Positions 7,254 to 15,358 of a DNA stretch of 19,532 nt are shown one piece after another. This DNA is from Bordetella parapertussis (GTDB lineage Bacteria > Pseudomonadota > Gammaproteobacteria > Burkholderiales > Burkholderiaceae_B). Within the stretch, counting starts at the first letter, position 1, and the number at the start of each line of letters is the position of its first letter. The stretch spans positions 1-19,532 of the forward strand of contig CAMEAW010000045.1 of NCBI GenBank assembly GCA_945911685.1, written 5' to 3'. The translations under genes were made by a program, and so were the position numbers. Under the pieces are notes generated by a model that saw nothing but the letters and a program-made list of their open reading frames with translations, was not told the DNA's origin and searched no databases.

Positions 7254-7457
7254 ATGGCTCGCATTACTGTTGACGATTGTCTTGAACGCATTCCAAATCG
7301 CTTCAAGCTCACCCTTGCAGCCACCTATCGTGCGCGCGAACTCGCTCAGGGCCATGCACCACGGCTCGAAACCAAAGACAAGCCTTGCGTAACAGCTTTG
7401 CGCGAGATTGCGAATGGTTTAGTGGGTATCGAAATGCTGCGTAAGGTACCAACCTAA
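7254..7457 (+). CDS. rpoZ: RNA polymerase omega subunit
   Basis: A 67-residue omega subunit, which assists folding and assembly of the beta' subunit and in enterobacteria forms part of a ppGpp site on RNA polymerase. The sequence opens [19 protein letters not shown] and closes [20 protein letters not shown], very close to omega proteins of Bordetella and other Burkholderiales, and is of the expected short betaproteobacterial length. An AGGATC ribosome site lies just upstream. It is between gmk and spoT on the same strand, with only 11 bases to the first possible spoT start, so co-expression with the alarmone enzyme is likely. Confidence 0.97.
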   Translation: MARITVDDCLERIPNRFKLTLAATYRARELAQGHAPRLETKDKPCVTALREIANGLVGIEMLRKVPT

Positions 7458-7468
7458 AACACTGCAAA

Positions 7469-9760
7469 ATGGCCTTTCCCGGATTTCGCTCTGCTTCGAC
7501 CGGGATTTTGGCTGCCCTAAGGGCCAGCACCAAACTCAGGCCCTCAGTCGCATCAAAAGAAGTGAGTTTAGGTATCGTCTCAGGGGTGGCCACGCCACTT
7601 GAAACTGAGATCGAGCCCGCAGTTGCCTCAATGGCGCACCTGCAACAAATACTTTCTACCTATCTCGAAGCCAAAGACATCGCCACCATTCGCGAAGCCT
7701 ACCGGTTTTCTGATGAAGCGCATCTTGGGCAACTTCGCACCAGTGGCTCACCCTACATCACGCATCCTATTTCAGTAGCCGAGATCTGCGCGGGCTGGAA
7801 ACTCGACGCGCAGGCTATTCAAGCCGCCCTCTTGCACGACGTCATAGAAGACCAAGCGATTGCTAAACAAGATCTTTTAGAAAAGTTTGGTGATGACGTC
7901 GCTGAAATGGTCGACGGGTTGTCAAAACTTGATCGCCTAGAGTTTGCGACCAAGGCGCAGCAGCAGGCTGAAAGTTTTAGAAAAATGCTGTTGGCAATGG
8001 CGCGCGATATTCGCGTGATCTTAATTAAGCTCGCTGACCGCCTGCACAATATGCGCACGCTTGATGCGGTAGCGCCAGACAAACGTCGACGCGTCGCGCA
8101 AGAAACCCTCGATATTTACGCGCCCATCGCGTATCGCTTGGGCTTAAATGCGTTATATCGCGAGTTGCAAGATCTTTGCTTTGAAGCCATACACCCTAAT
8201 CGCTACCGTGTGCTTGAAAAAGCGGTACTTGCTGCACGCGGTAATCGGCGCGAAGTTTTAAGCAAAATAGACGAACAAGTACGTGCTGCAATGCCCGCCG
8301 CTGGCATCGAAAGCGAAGTGCTCAGCCGCGAAAAAACCTTGTACGGCATCTATCACAAAATGGTTGAGCAAAAGAAAAGCTTCACCAATGTATTAGATAT
8401 CTACGGCTTTCGCGTCATCGTGAGAACCCTGCCCGAGTGCTACATGGCGATGGGCATCGTGCATCAACTGTATCGCCCCGTACCGGGTAAATTCAAAGAC
8501 TATATCGCGATCCCAAAAGTCAACGGCTACCAGTCATTGCACACGACCTTAGTCGGCCCCTTTGGCACGCCGATTGAATTTCAATTTCGCACCCACGACA
8601 TGCATCAAGTGGCCGAAGAAGGTGTTGCCGCACACTGGCTCTACAAGGTCGATACCGCGTCACTGCAAGAAATCCAAAGCCGTACCAGCCAATCGTTGCA
8701 ATCCTTACTGGATATCCAAAGTCAAAATGGCGACTCAAGCGAGTTTCTCGAGCACGTTAAGGTTGATTTATTTCCGGATGCTGTTTACGTTTTCACCCCG
8801 AAAGGAAAAATTGTTTCGTTGCCACGTGGTGCGACGTCCATTGACTTTGCTTACATGATTCACACTGATGTGGGCAACCATGCGGTCGGCTGTAAGGTCA
8901 ACGGCGATAACGTCGCCTTGCGCACAGAACTTTCGAGCGGTGACACAGTGTCAATTACCACGTCACCTGCCGCACGGCCCAGTGCACAATGGTTGAATTA
9001 CGCACGCACCGGTCGGGCGCGCTCAGAAATCCGACACTTTTTGCGCACCAGCGAATACGATGAATCGGCTGCGTTTGGCGAACGCCAACTGCTGCAAGCG
9101 CTCAAAGAATTGAACTTGACAATGCCCGCACCCGACGACGCTATCTGGGATAAGCTCGGGCGCAGTAGTGGAGCGAAATCGCGCGCTGAAATTTTGGCGG
9201 ACATTGGTTTGGGTAAACGCTTGGCAGCGGTCGTGGCACGGCGCTTCGCACCCGATCATCCCTTAATCGCCACCACTGCAGCAGCTGACGAAGAGATGAC
9301 GGCCGCAAGGACGATGCCGATTCAAATTCGTGGCCACGAAGGTCAGGCTGTGCAACTTGCCCCGTGCTGTGGTCCTTTGCCTGGTGACGTCATCGTAGCG
9401 GGCATCCGCGTCGGCCACGGTTTAGTCGTACACACTTCAGAGTGCCCGGTGGCCATTCGTGCACGCATGAAAGAGCCCGAACGCTGGGTCGATGTGGTGT
9501 GGGATGAAGACACTGCCAAACATTTTTCAGCACGCATTGAAATCATGGCAACGAATGAACGCGGAATATTAAGTCGTATTGCGGCCGAAGTTGCCCAAGC
9601 CGACTCAAATATCATCAATGCCACAATGCACGAAGACGCCATCGACACCGTCATGTTGAACCTCACGGTTCAGGTGGATAGCCGTAAACATCTGGCGCAA
9701 GTCTTCAGATCAATTCGACACGTTAGCCAAGTGCAAAAAATTGTGCGCGCCAAAGGTTAA
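7469..9760 (+). CDS. spoT: Bifunctional (p)ppGpp synthetase/hydrolase (RelA/SpoT)
   Basis: Makes and degrades the stringent-response alarmones ppGpp and pppGpp. In 763-residue numbering: N-terminal extension 1-54, HD hydrolase domain with intact HDVIED (His123, Asp124), synthetase domain with KFKDYIAIPKVNGYQSLHT (the basic KxKD form of bifunctional enzymes, not EFDD of RelA), TGS domain from VYVFTPKGKIVSLPRG, a Cys-rich helical segment with LAPCCGPLPGD, and a C-terminal ACT domain. Both activities therefore look intact. The start is uncertain: the ATG at 7469 has no ribosome site, and the internal ATG at 7631 gives 709 residues, close to E. coli SpoT (about 702), though longer forms occur in betaproteobacteria. 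Its stop codon overlaps that of the converging lipoprotein gene. Confidence 0.95.
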   Translation: MAFPGFRSASTGILAALRASTKLRPSVASKEVSLGIVSGVATPLETEIEPAVASMAHLQQILSTYLEAKDIATIREAYRFSDEAHLGQLRTSGSPYITHPISVAEICAGWKLDAQAIQAALLHDVIEDQAIAKQDLLEKFGDDVAEMVDGLSKLDRLEFATKAQQQAESFRKMLLAMARDIRVILIKLADRLHNMRTLDAVAPDKRRRVAQETLDIYAPIAYRLGLNALYRELQDLCFEAIHPNRYRVLEKAVLAARGNRREVLSKIDEQVRAAMPAAGIESEVLSREKTLYGIYHKMVEQKKSFTNVLDIYGFRVIVRTLPECYMAMGIVHQLYRPVPGKFKDYIAIPKVNGYQSLHTTLVGPFGTPIEFQFRTHDMHQVAEEGVAAHWLYKVDTASLQEIQSRTSQSLQSLLDIQSQNGDSSEFLEHVKVDLFPDAVYVFTPKGKIVSLPRGATSIDFAYMIHTDVGNHAVGCKVNGDNVALRTELSSGDTVSITTSPAARPSAQWLNYARTGRARSEIRHFLRTSEYDESAAFGERQLLQALKELNLTMPAPDDAIWDKLGRSSGAKSRAEILADIGLGKRLAAVVARRFAPDHPLIATTAAADEEMTAARTMPIQIRGHEGQAVQLAPCCGPLPGDVIVAGIRVGHGLVVHTSECPVAIRARMKEPERWVDVVWDEDTAKHFSARIEIMATNERGILSRIAAEVAQADSNIINATMHEDAIDTVMLNLTVQVDSRKHLAQVFRSIRHVSQVQKIVRAKG

Positions 9761-11070
9761 GACCCATTCGCCGGCGCTCTAGCGATTCGCTGCTTGACCG
9801 CGCGCCACAGCGCAGTGGTATCGGCCCCACCCGGATCGCGCGCCGAGGGTCTAACCGCCAGATGCACCATCACCAACTGATGCGACGGGTCGACATAAAT
9901 AGCCTGGCCACGTACCCCCTGAAACGCATAGGTACCGTCAAGATCTGGAAATATCCAGGTTTGATACCCATAGCCATACCAACGCCCAGTGCGCGAAGGC
10001 AAAAAATGCGCCGTTGTCATCTCTTGAACCCAGGCAGCAGGCACTAGCTGCTTACCCTGCGCAACCCCCGAGCGTGCCATCATCATTGCTAGACGCCCAT
10101 AATCACGCAAGGTGGCATTAAAACCCATGTAACCGACCTCTAGCCCAGACGCATCAACCAGCCAGGTCGCCTCTTGTTCTGCACCAAGCGGTTTCCAGAT
10201 TTTGTCTGAAAAATAAGTGGCGATATCTTGACCAATTGCCTGACGCAAGACTAGTGCCAACACAAAAGTCTCTGCTGACGCGTAGTACCAGCGTTCGCCC
10301 GGGGCAGCGATTCGACGATTAAAAAGTTTAGCAACGCTTGCGCCGCCTTCAGATTGCCCCACAAAGCTTGCGCGCGAGAGTCGGGCCGAGTCGTCTTGCC
10401 CATCGTACTCTTCGCGAAACTGCACACCGGATGACATCGTCAGCAAATGACGCAGTGGCGTCTTGCCGTATTCGGTCCCTTGCAGGCTCGGCGCGTAGTC
10501 TTGCGCTAGGTCGTCGAGCGAACGAATTCGCCCTTCTTGCAGCGCGACGCCCACCAGCATGGCAATCACGGTTTTGGCCATCGAGAAGGAGGTGAAACGT
10601 TGCTCGGGGTGGCGGGCGTATTGGTAGCGCTCAAGCAATACGGTATCGCCCTGTGCAATCAACAGGGCGGTCGCCGGATTACGCTCGAAGTAATCATTGA
10701 GCGTTTTTGTACCGCTACCCAGTACCGCTGCACCTTGATAATTCAGCGTCAGTTCAGACGCTGGCCGTTGCCAGGTCTGCACCGGCGGTGCCTTGGCCGA
10801 GACGCTTGCCTTGAAGATTTCATCGAGTCTTGAAAAACTATCTACAGTGGCGTGCGCTTGCCACCAGTTTTGACGCGTGCCTTTTGAAAAATCAGAACCA
10901 AGCCCTCGAAGCAATGACATCTGTGGGCCATCTGCGCGCGTCCCGATGCCTTGGTCAAAGCGCCATGCGCTTGTTTGATTAGAACCACTTGAGCTACAGC
11001 CTGCTGTTAGCACTAAAGTGGCTGAGGCACACAAGACCAAAAAAAGCTTTAAAGCGATTGTCCAACCCAT
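9757..11070 (-). CDS. Serine hydrolase lipoprotein, beta-lactamase/class C family
   Basis: A 437-residue exported protein of the serine beta-lactamase-like (PBP4*/esterase) superfamily. A hydrophobic signal ends in a lipobox-like LTAGC with Cys25, so it is probably lipid-anchored. The catalytic Ser163-x-x-Lys166 is in FTSFSMAKT, and the second motif is YAS at Tyr263-Ser265 in RWYYASAE. A KTG-like third motif is not clear; HLAV and GVRGQ regions near the C-terminus are candidates. Such proteins include esterases, D-aminopeptidases and 6-aminohexanoate-dimer hydrolases, so true beta-lactamase activity should not be assumed. The start at 11070 is preceded by AGGAG; a GTG at 11073 directly precedes it. 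The gene is divergent from the next with 45 bases between and converges on spoT. Confidence 0.85.
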   Translation of the reverse strand: MGWTIALKLFLVLCASATLVLTAGCSSSGSNQTSAWRFDQGIGTRADGPQMSLLRGLGSDFSKGTRQNWWQAHATVDSFSRLDEIFKASVSAKAPPVQTWQRPASELTLNYQGAAVLGSGTKTLNDYFERNPATALLIAQGDTVLLERYQYARHPEQRFTSFSMAKTVIAMLVGVALQEGRIRSLDDLAQDYAPSLQGTEYGKTPLRHLLTMSSGVQFREEYDGQDDSARLSRASFVGQSEGGASVAKLFNRRIAAPGERWYYASAETFVLALVLRQAIGQDIATYFSDKIWKPLGAEQEATWLVDASGLEVGYMGFNATLRDYGRLAMMMARSGVAQGKQLVPAAWVQEMTTAHFLPSRTGRWYGYGYQTWIFPDLDGTYAFQGVRGQAIYVDPSHQLVMVHLAVRPSARDPGGADTTALWRAVKQRIARAPANGS

Positions 11071-11115
11071 CACGAAAACTCCTTATACTTGGTATTCTTT
11101 TTTTGAAGCCACGCC

Positions 11116-11805
11116 ATGACTATCGCTAAGACTTTACAACAACATCCCGATGCCCCCGGCGAGCTCTTAATCTGGACCTCGGTTGACCCCGCTTACGAGC
11201 AAGATTTTAACCAGTGGTATGACCAAGAACACATGCAAGAGCGTGCTGCAATCAAAGGATTTCGCTGGTCGCGCCGCTATCACTCAGACACCTGCGCACG
11301 CCCCTACCTAGCCTTGTATCAAACAGACACACTGCGCGTCTTTACCAGCGAACCCTATCGCCAAGCCTTCACCAAACAAACCCAGTGGTCAGAGCGTAAC
11401 TTTACGCGCATGCGCGACACCAGCCGACGCGTCAACGCAGTCACCCCCCTTGTGGGCTTCGGTACCGGTGCGGCAGTGGCGTTGATCTGCCTACAGACAC
11501 TCGAGCAAGCGCAAGCTGCGATTGAACTGGCCCAAACCCTCGTTAAAGAGAGGGATGGCGTCTTGGCTGTGCGCGCGCTGTGCCCTGACCCAGTGCTGTC
11601 AACGCCCCTTCCCTCTGAAGACGTCACGACCCGCAAACTTGAACCGTTTTTGGTGGTCGAGGCTACCTCGCTCTTAAGCGCAGAAGCGGCCAAACAATGG
11701 ATTGCAGACAAGCTTGCATTAGCTTCAGACCGCAGCCACTGTTTTAAATTGTTATGGGATCTGCAATCAAGCGAGTTAGCTTTTTTTGGCGGTGATTTTC
11801 AGTGA
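11116..11805 (+). CDS. Two-domain ferredoxin-like (dimeric alpha/beta barrel type) protein
   Basis: A 229-residue cytoplasmic protein that I cannot assign a function. The first half contains LLIWTSVDPAYEQDFNQWYD, followed by EHMQERAAIKGFRWSRRY, a pattern seen in small dimeric alpha/beta-barrel proteins (EthD-like and related uncharacterised families): strand, helix with DFNQWYDQEH, then GFRWSRRY. The second half (about 115-225) again alternates strands and helices and may be a diverged second copy. No signal peptide or membrane helix. The start has no strong ribosome site. It is divergent from the serine hydrolase gene, and its last 30 bases overlap the 3' end of the converging TRAP-type gene. 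Confidence 0.7.
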   Translation: MTIAKTLQQHPDAPGELLIWTSVDPAYEQDFNQWYDQEHMQERAAIKGFRWSRRYHSDTCARPYLALYQTDTLRVFTSEPYRQAFTKQTQWSERNFTRMRDTSRRVNAVTPLVGFGTGAAVALICLQTLEQAQAAIELAQTLVKERDGVLAVRALCPDPVLSTPLPSEDVTTRKLEPFLVVEATSLLSAEAAKQWIADKLALASDRSHCFKLLWDLQSSELAFFGGDFQ

Positions 11806-12939
11806 TTTGCCAATCGTCTGATTAAATTCACTCACGCATGCGCCCGAACAACGTGCGGCCCATTTACTCACAATATTTTGGGTTGCCAGGCGCTTAATAG
11901 TCGCCAAATCCGCTTGTGTCGGCCTTACCAAGGTCATGTTGCCTTTAGGCGCCATCGGGCAGTTTTTAGCACCTGTATTGCAGTCGTAGCCCTTTTGGTT
12001 CTCAGTTTCTGCAAACAGCCATAAACGCTCGGTCAACTTTGTGAGATTGACCTCTAACAAAGCGCGCACATCAGCGTTGAGCTGATCCCATGCTTTTTGA
12101 TTCACGGCATGGATTTCTTGATTCCAGCCCAAGGGTAAAGCGTACAAATGTGTCGCTGCCGAGTACCACTTTGCCGTATAGCCCGCCATACTACTGGCGA
12201 CCGCACACGCGATCGTTTTCTTTTGAAAGGCGGGCAATACCTCGGCGAACGGCATATTGATACTTTTCGCACCTAAGGCTTCGATCAGTTCTCCTTGCGA
12301 GCGGGTAATAATACGAACTGTCTTGCCTTTTAAGTCTTGCAAACCTCGCAGGGGCATGTTGCAAAATAGCACTTGCGGTGCGAAAGGCGAGACACCTAAA
12401 AACTTGCTTTGATAAGTGTTTGACACATGCTTGGCTAAGATCGGCGCAAAACTTGTAGAAATTTGTCGAGCGGTTTTGGCATCGGTCGCTAAGCCGGCCA
12501 AGTCAACCGCCTCGTAGAGCGCCGTGTCAGCAGCCGGATAAATCAACGGGATCACGCCAAACTCGATCACGCCCTGCTTCATCAGTTTGAGCAACTCTGA
12601 GCCCTTTAAGCCCATCTCGTCAAAACCTTTGATCTCGGCCGTAATCTGGCCGGCAGAGTGCTCGGGGAGTGTTTTAAGCCAAAAGGGTTGCTCAACTTGT
12701 TTGTAGTTTGAACGTGTACTAAGCCCCCCTAGAACTTTAAGCTCTGTGACAGGCAATATTTGCGCAAACGAAGACGAGCACAGCACGCCGCCAGCAAACA
12801 CCAACAACAGGCACACCAAGGCACGTAACAACCCTAGTTGATTAACACTCGTTCGTAGAGCATTCAAAGCGCAAGCTTGTAGCCCAGCGCGATGCAGGCC
12901 GTGCCCTATACTCTCGGTGACATACGTTGTAGTGTTCAT
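11776..12939 (-). CDS. TRAP-type periplasmic substrate-binding protein (DctP-like)
   Basis: A 387-residue secreted solute-binding protein. The hydrophobic core of the signal is at about 36-55 with a likely cut after SSSFA (residue 59); the 35 residues before it are unusually long for a signal n-region. The mature part fits the DctP family: TELKVLGG at the start, LYEAVDLAGL, the DLKGKTVRI segment and the ligand-pocket region with AFQKKTIACAVASSMAGYTAKWYSAATHLYALPLGWNQ. Such proteins bind organic acids for TRAP transporters. No DctQ/DctM membrane genes are in the window, so it is an orphan here. The C-terminal region has two Cys pairs (CNTGAKNC and CSGAC) that could form disulfides. The frame is open to 12972; ATG 12939 is used, but a later start nearer the signal is possible. 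Confidence 0.85.
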   Translation of the reverse strand: MNTTTYVTESIGHGLHRAGLQACALNALRTSVNQLGLLRALVCLLLVFAGGVLCSSSFAQILPVTELKVLGGLSTRSNYKQVEQPFWLKTLPEHSAGQITAEIKGFDEMGLKGSELLKLMKQGVIEFGVIPLIYPAADTALYEAVDLAGLATDAKTARQISTSFAPILAKHVSNTYQSKFLGVSPFAPQVLFCNMPLRGLQDLKGKTVRIITRSQGELIEALGAKSINMPFAEVLPAFQKKTIACAVASSMAGYTAKWYSAATHLYALPLGWNQEIHAVNQKAWDQLNADVRALLEVNLTKLTERLWLFAETENQKGYDCNTGAKNCPMAPKGNMTLVRPTQADLATIKRLATQNIVSKWAARCSGACVSEFNQTIGKSLKITAKKS

Positions 12940-13070
12940 ACCGCATTCTACCAATGCGCGAAGCAGACTCAACTATTTTTACGAGCGAGGTCTGTTGCGG
13001 TAAGTCTTCAGTTCACCTCAAAATCTACCGCCGCACCCGCCACGACTGCGCTTTTTCCGGATCCAGCCTT

Positions 13071-13997
13071 ATGACCCGCCCCGTTTCTGCTACAGCGCCG
13101 GTGCTCAGCCAGCGCCCTGCTCAGCGCCCCTTGATCGGTATCGCGCTGCTACTGTTGTCACTCGTGTGTTTAACCATCCTTGATGGGAGTGGTAAATGGG
13201 TGATGAGCACGGGGGTGCCGCTACTCATTTTGGTGTGGTTTCGCTATTTGGTTCACCTGCTGCTGGTGGTTGCCGTTGTCTTACCCACTACAGGGCTAGG
13301 CGTTCTGCGCAGTACAAAGCCTGGCCTGCAATGTCTGCGTGCGGCTGCGATGCTGAGTGCAACGCTCACTTTTTTTACCTCACTCAGTTATTTACCACAG
13401 GCCGAAGCCACCGCCATCATTTTTATCTCGCCGCTCATTATGCTCGCCGTTGCGCCATGGATTTTGAAAGAGCCGCTACGCAAAACCCGTTGGGTTGCTG
13501 CCGGTGTGGGCTTTTTGGGCGTACTGTTGGTGATTAGGCCTTCAGCGGGCTTACCACTCGCGGGGGTGATCACAGGCTTGCTCACGGCCTGCTTATTTGC
13601 CACTCAGCACCTGACAACGCGCTTAGTCGCGCAAGAGCATCCCTTTACCACCCTGCTCTGGAGCAGCGGCCTGGGCACCTTAGCGCTTGCCTGCACCCTG
13701 CCCTTTACCTTGCCGAGCGCCTGGCCCACCCTCACAAGTATGGAGCCCTGGGTCTGGTTGGTGATGCTCTCGACGGGGTTGACAGGGGGCGTAGGCCACT
13801 TATTGCAGATTCAGGCCTATCGTTTTGCTCCGGCCTCGATGCTTGCACCGTTTATCTATTTGCAAATGACCGTAGCCGCCACGATGGGATGGCTGATTTG
13901 GTCACATTTTCCGGATGCGACAACCTGGCTAGGTATCGCCATCATTTGCACCAGCGGGATCGTCAATAGCCTGATTGAGTGGCGGCGTAGTCGCTAA
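13071..13997 (+). CDS. EamA/DMT superfamily transporter
   Basis: A 308-residue inner-membrane protein with about ten hydrophobic helices arranged as two EamA repeats. The first repeat ends near LLVIRPSAG, a very typical end-of-repeat motif (here about residue 160), and the second ends IICTSGIVNSLIEWRRSR with a basic cytosolic tail. The family exports or exchanges small metabolites; the substrate cannot be read from sequence. The frame is open upstream to 12954, but the ATG at 13071 gives a normal N-terminus and has GGATC upstream at 13059-13063. It is divergent from the TRAP-type gene (131 bases) and converges on ybbA, with paired stem-loop arms in the junction. Confidence 0.88.
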   Translation: MTRPVSATAPVLSQRPAQRPLIGIALLLLSLVCLTILDGSGKWVMSTGVPLLILVWFRYLVHLLLVVAVVLPTTGLGVLRSTKPGLQCLRAAAMLSATLTFFTSLSYLPQAEATAIIFISPLIMLAVAPWILKEPLRKTRWVAAGVGFLGVLLVIRPSAGLPLAGVITGLLTACLFATQHLTTRLVAQEHPFTTLLWSSGLGTLALACTLPFTLPSAWPTLTSMEPWVWLVMLSTGLTGGVGHLLQIQAYRFAPASMLAPFIYLQMTVAATMGWLIWSHFPDATTWLGIAIICTSGIVNSLIEWRRSR

Positions 13998-14042
13998 GCA
14001 GCAAGCCTGCTGTTGACTGCAGCTTAGCTCACTGCGCTAAGC
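13993..14042. terminator. Three-arm stem-loop region between EamA gene and ybbA
   Basis: GCTAAGC occurs at 13993-13999 and 14036-14042, and its complement GCTTAGC at 14022-14028. The middle arm can pair with either outer arm, and CAGCA-AGCC-TGCTG forms a small hairpin inside the left loop. The outer arms lie in or at the ends of the two converging genes. There are no T-runs, so termination is only a suggestion. Confidence 0.4.
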
Positions 14043-14706
14043 GCCCAGCTTGTAGCAGCAGTTGACGATCGCAGCGCGCGGCAAGCTGTGGGTCGTGCGT
14101 GACTAACACCAGCGTTGTGCCTAACGAGGCGTATAACGAAAACAACATTTCGATCACGCGGGCACCCGTTGCATGGTCGAGGCTGCCGGTCGGTTCGTCG
14201 GCAAATAGCAGTGCCGGACGTTGCACAAACGCACGCGCCAGCGAAACACGTTGTTGTTCGCCGCCTGACAATGTTGCCGGGTAATGGTGCAAGCGCTGAC
14301 CTAATCCCACCTGCTCAAGCATTTCGGTTGCGGGCGTCTGCGCGGGTAAGCCTGCCAACTCAAGGGGCAACATGACGTTTTCAAGCGCAGTCAGATTTGG
14401 CAATAACTGAAACGACTGAAAAACAAACCCCAGGCTTTTTGCGCGCAACGCAGCCCGACCATCTTCATTTAACTCAAAGAGTGACTGCCCCAGCAACTTC
14501 ACCTGCCCTTCGGTTGGCGTATCCAGGCCCGCTAGCAAGCCAAGTAAGGTTGACTTACCCGAGCCAGAAGCACCTGTGATTGCAATCGATTCACCACGTG
14601 CCACACTAAACTCTATATTGTCTAAAATGGACAACTCACCTAGCGCGTCGGGTACCCTTTTGCTTAGGCCAATCACTTCTATCGCACTTTCTACTTTTGG
14701 CAACAT
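14029..14706 (-). CDS. ybbA: ABC transporter ATP-binding protein, YbbA-like
   Basis: A 225-residue ABC ATPase of the LolD/MacB-like group. Walker A GASGSGKST is at residues 45-53, the Q-loop in FVFQSFQ (Gln97), signature LSGGEQQ at 146-152, Walker B ALLFADE at 165-171 and the switch His in LVTHDP. Sequence and divergent placement next to tesA match E. coli ybbA. In E. coli the partner permease ybbP follows; here the next gene on that side is a converging EamA gene, so no permease is present and the partner must be elsewhere or replaced. The ATG at 14706 shares two bases with the tesA ATG, and its ribosome site (AAAAGGG, 14711-14717) lies inside tesA codons. Confidence 0.92.
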   Translation of the reverse strand: MLPKVESAIEVIGLSKRVPDALGELSILDNIEFSVARGESIAITGASGSGKSTLLGLLAGLDTPTEGQVKLLGQSLFELNEDGRAALRAKSLGFVFQSFQLLPNLTALENVMLPLELAGLPAQTPATEMLEQVGLGQRLHHYPATLSGGEQQRVSLARAFVQRPALLFADEPTGSLDHATGARVIEMLFSLYASLGTTLVLVTHDPQLAARCDRQLLLQAGRLAQ

Positions 14707-15358
14707 GAAACCCTTTTCTTGCTATCGTCGTTGTTTAGTCAGCTTTTTGGTCGCCGGCGCCTGTAGTGCGGTATTTGGGTCGGGCGCCTACGCGCAGGCT
14801 ACAACACAAGCCACCCGCATTTTAATCATCGGAGACAGTCTATCAGCCGAGTACGGTCTAGCGCGTAATACCGGTTGGGTCGAGCAGTTAAACCTTGCAC
14901 TAGCAAAAGCCTCCACACCGGCCACCGTGATCAATTCGAGCATTAGCGGAGACACCACAAGTGGCGGTTTAGCGCGTATTGACGCAGCCTTAAAACAACA
15001 TCAACCCACGATTGTGATCGTTGAGTTGGGCGCTAACGACGCGCTGCGCGGTTTGCCCTTAACGCTCACTCAAAAAAATCTGACTGAGATGATCGTGCGA
15101 AGCCAAGCCATCGGCGCCAAGATTGTTTTAGTCGGCATGCAGATTCCGCCCAATTACGGGCGAGAGTACGCGGATGGTTTTAAAAATATGTTTAGCAATA
15201 TTGCGACCCAAACTGGGTCTGCGTTAGTGCCATTTTTGTTTGAAGGCTTTGCCGACAAGCGACAATATTTTCAAGCGGATGGGATTCATCCCAATGAAAC
15301 GGCGCAACGCTTGATGCTAGCAACGGTCAGGCTGGCGCTTGATCCGCTGCTACGCTGA
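14705..15358 (+). CDS. tesA: GDSL-family esterase (arylesterase/TesA-like)
   Basis: A 217-residue secreted SGNH hydrolase, similar to E. coli TesA (acyl-CoA thioesterase I/protease I/lysophospholipase L1). A signal peptide ends near GAYAQA (about residue 31). The four blocks are in order: GDSLS with nucleophile Ser45, Gly82 in SISGDTTSGG, Asn111 in GANDALRG, and Asp192/His195 in DGIHPNE. Length and motifs are complete, so it should be active in the periplasm on acyl esters. The frame stays open upstream to 14576, but that stretch is antisense to ybbA; the ATG at 14705 gives the signal peptide directly. Its promoter and ribosome site must lie within the ybbA coding region. The ppiD gene converges 61 bases beyond its end. 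Confidence 0.92.
   Translation: MKPFSCYRRCLVSFLVAGACSAVFGSGAYAQATTQATRILIIGDSLSAEYGLARNTGWVEQLNLALAKASTPATVINSSISGDTTSGGLARIDAALKQHQPTIVIVELGANDALRGLPLTLTQKNLTEMIVRSQAIGAKIVLVGMQIPPNYGREYADGFKNMFSNIATQTGSALVPFLFEGFADKRQYFQADGIHPNETAQRLMLATVRLALDPLLR

Noticed and set aside
10338..10833. Plus-strand open frames opposite the serine hydrolase gene
   Set aside because: They are antisense shadows of a gene with clear catalytic motifs and have basic, low-complexity products.
9757..11070. Antibiotic-resistance beta-lactamase
   Set aside because: The SxxK and YxS motifs fit the wider class C-like serine hydrolase group, a KTG box is not evident, and most lipoprotein members are esterases or peptidases.
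12954..13070. Longer N-terminus for the EamA protein
   Set aside because: The added 39 residues are not membrane-like and are rich in Cys, Arg and His; ATG 13071 gives the normal family start.
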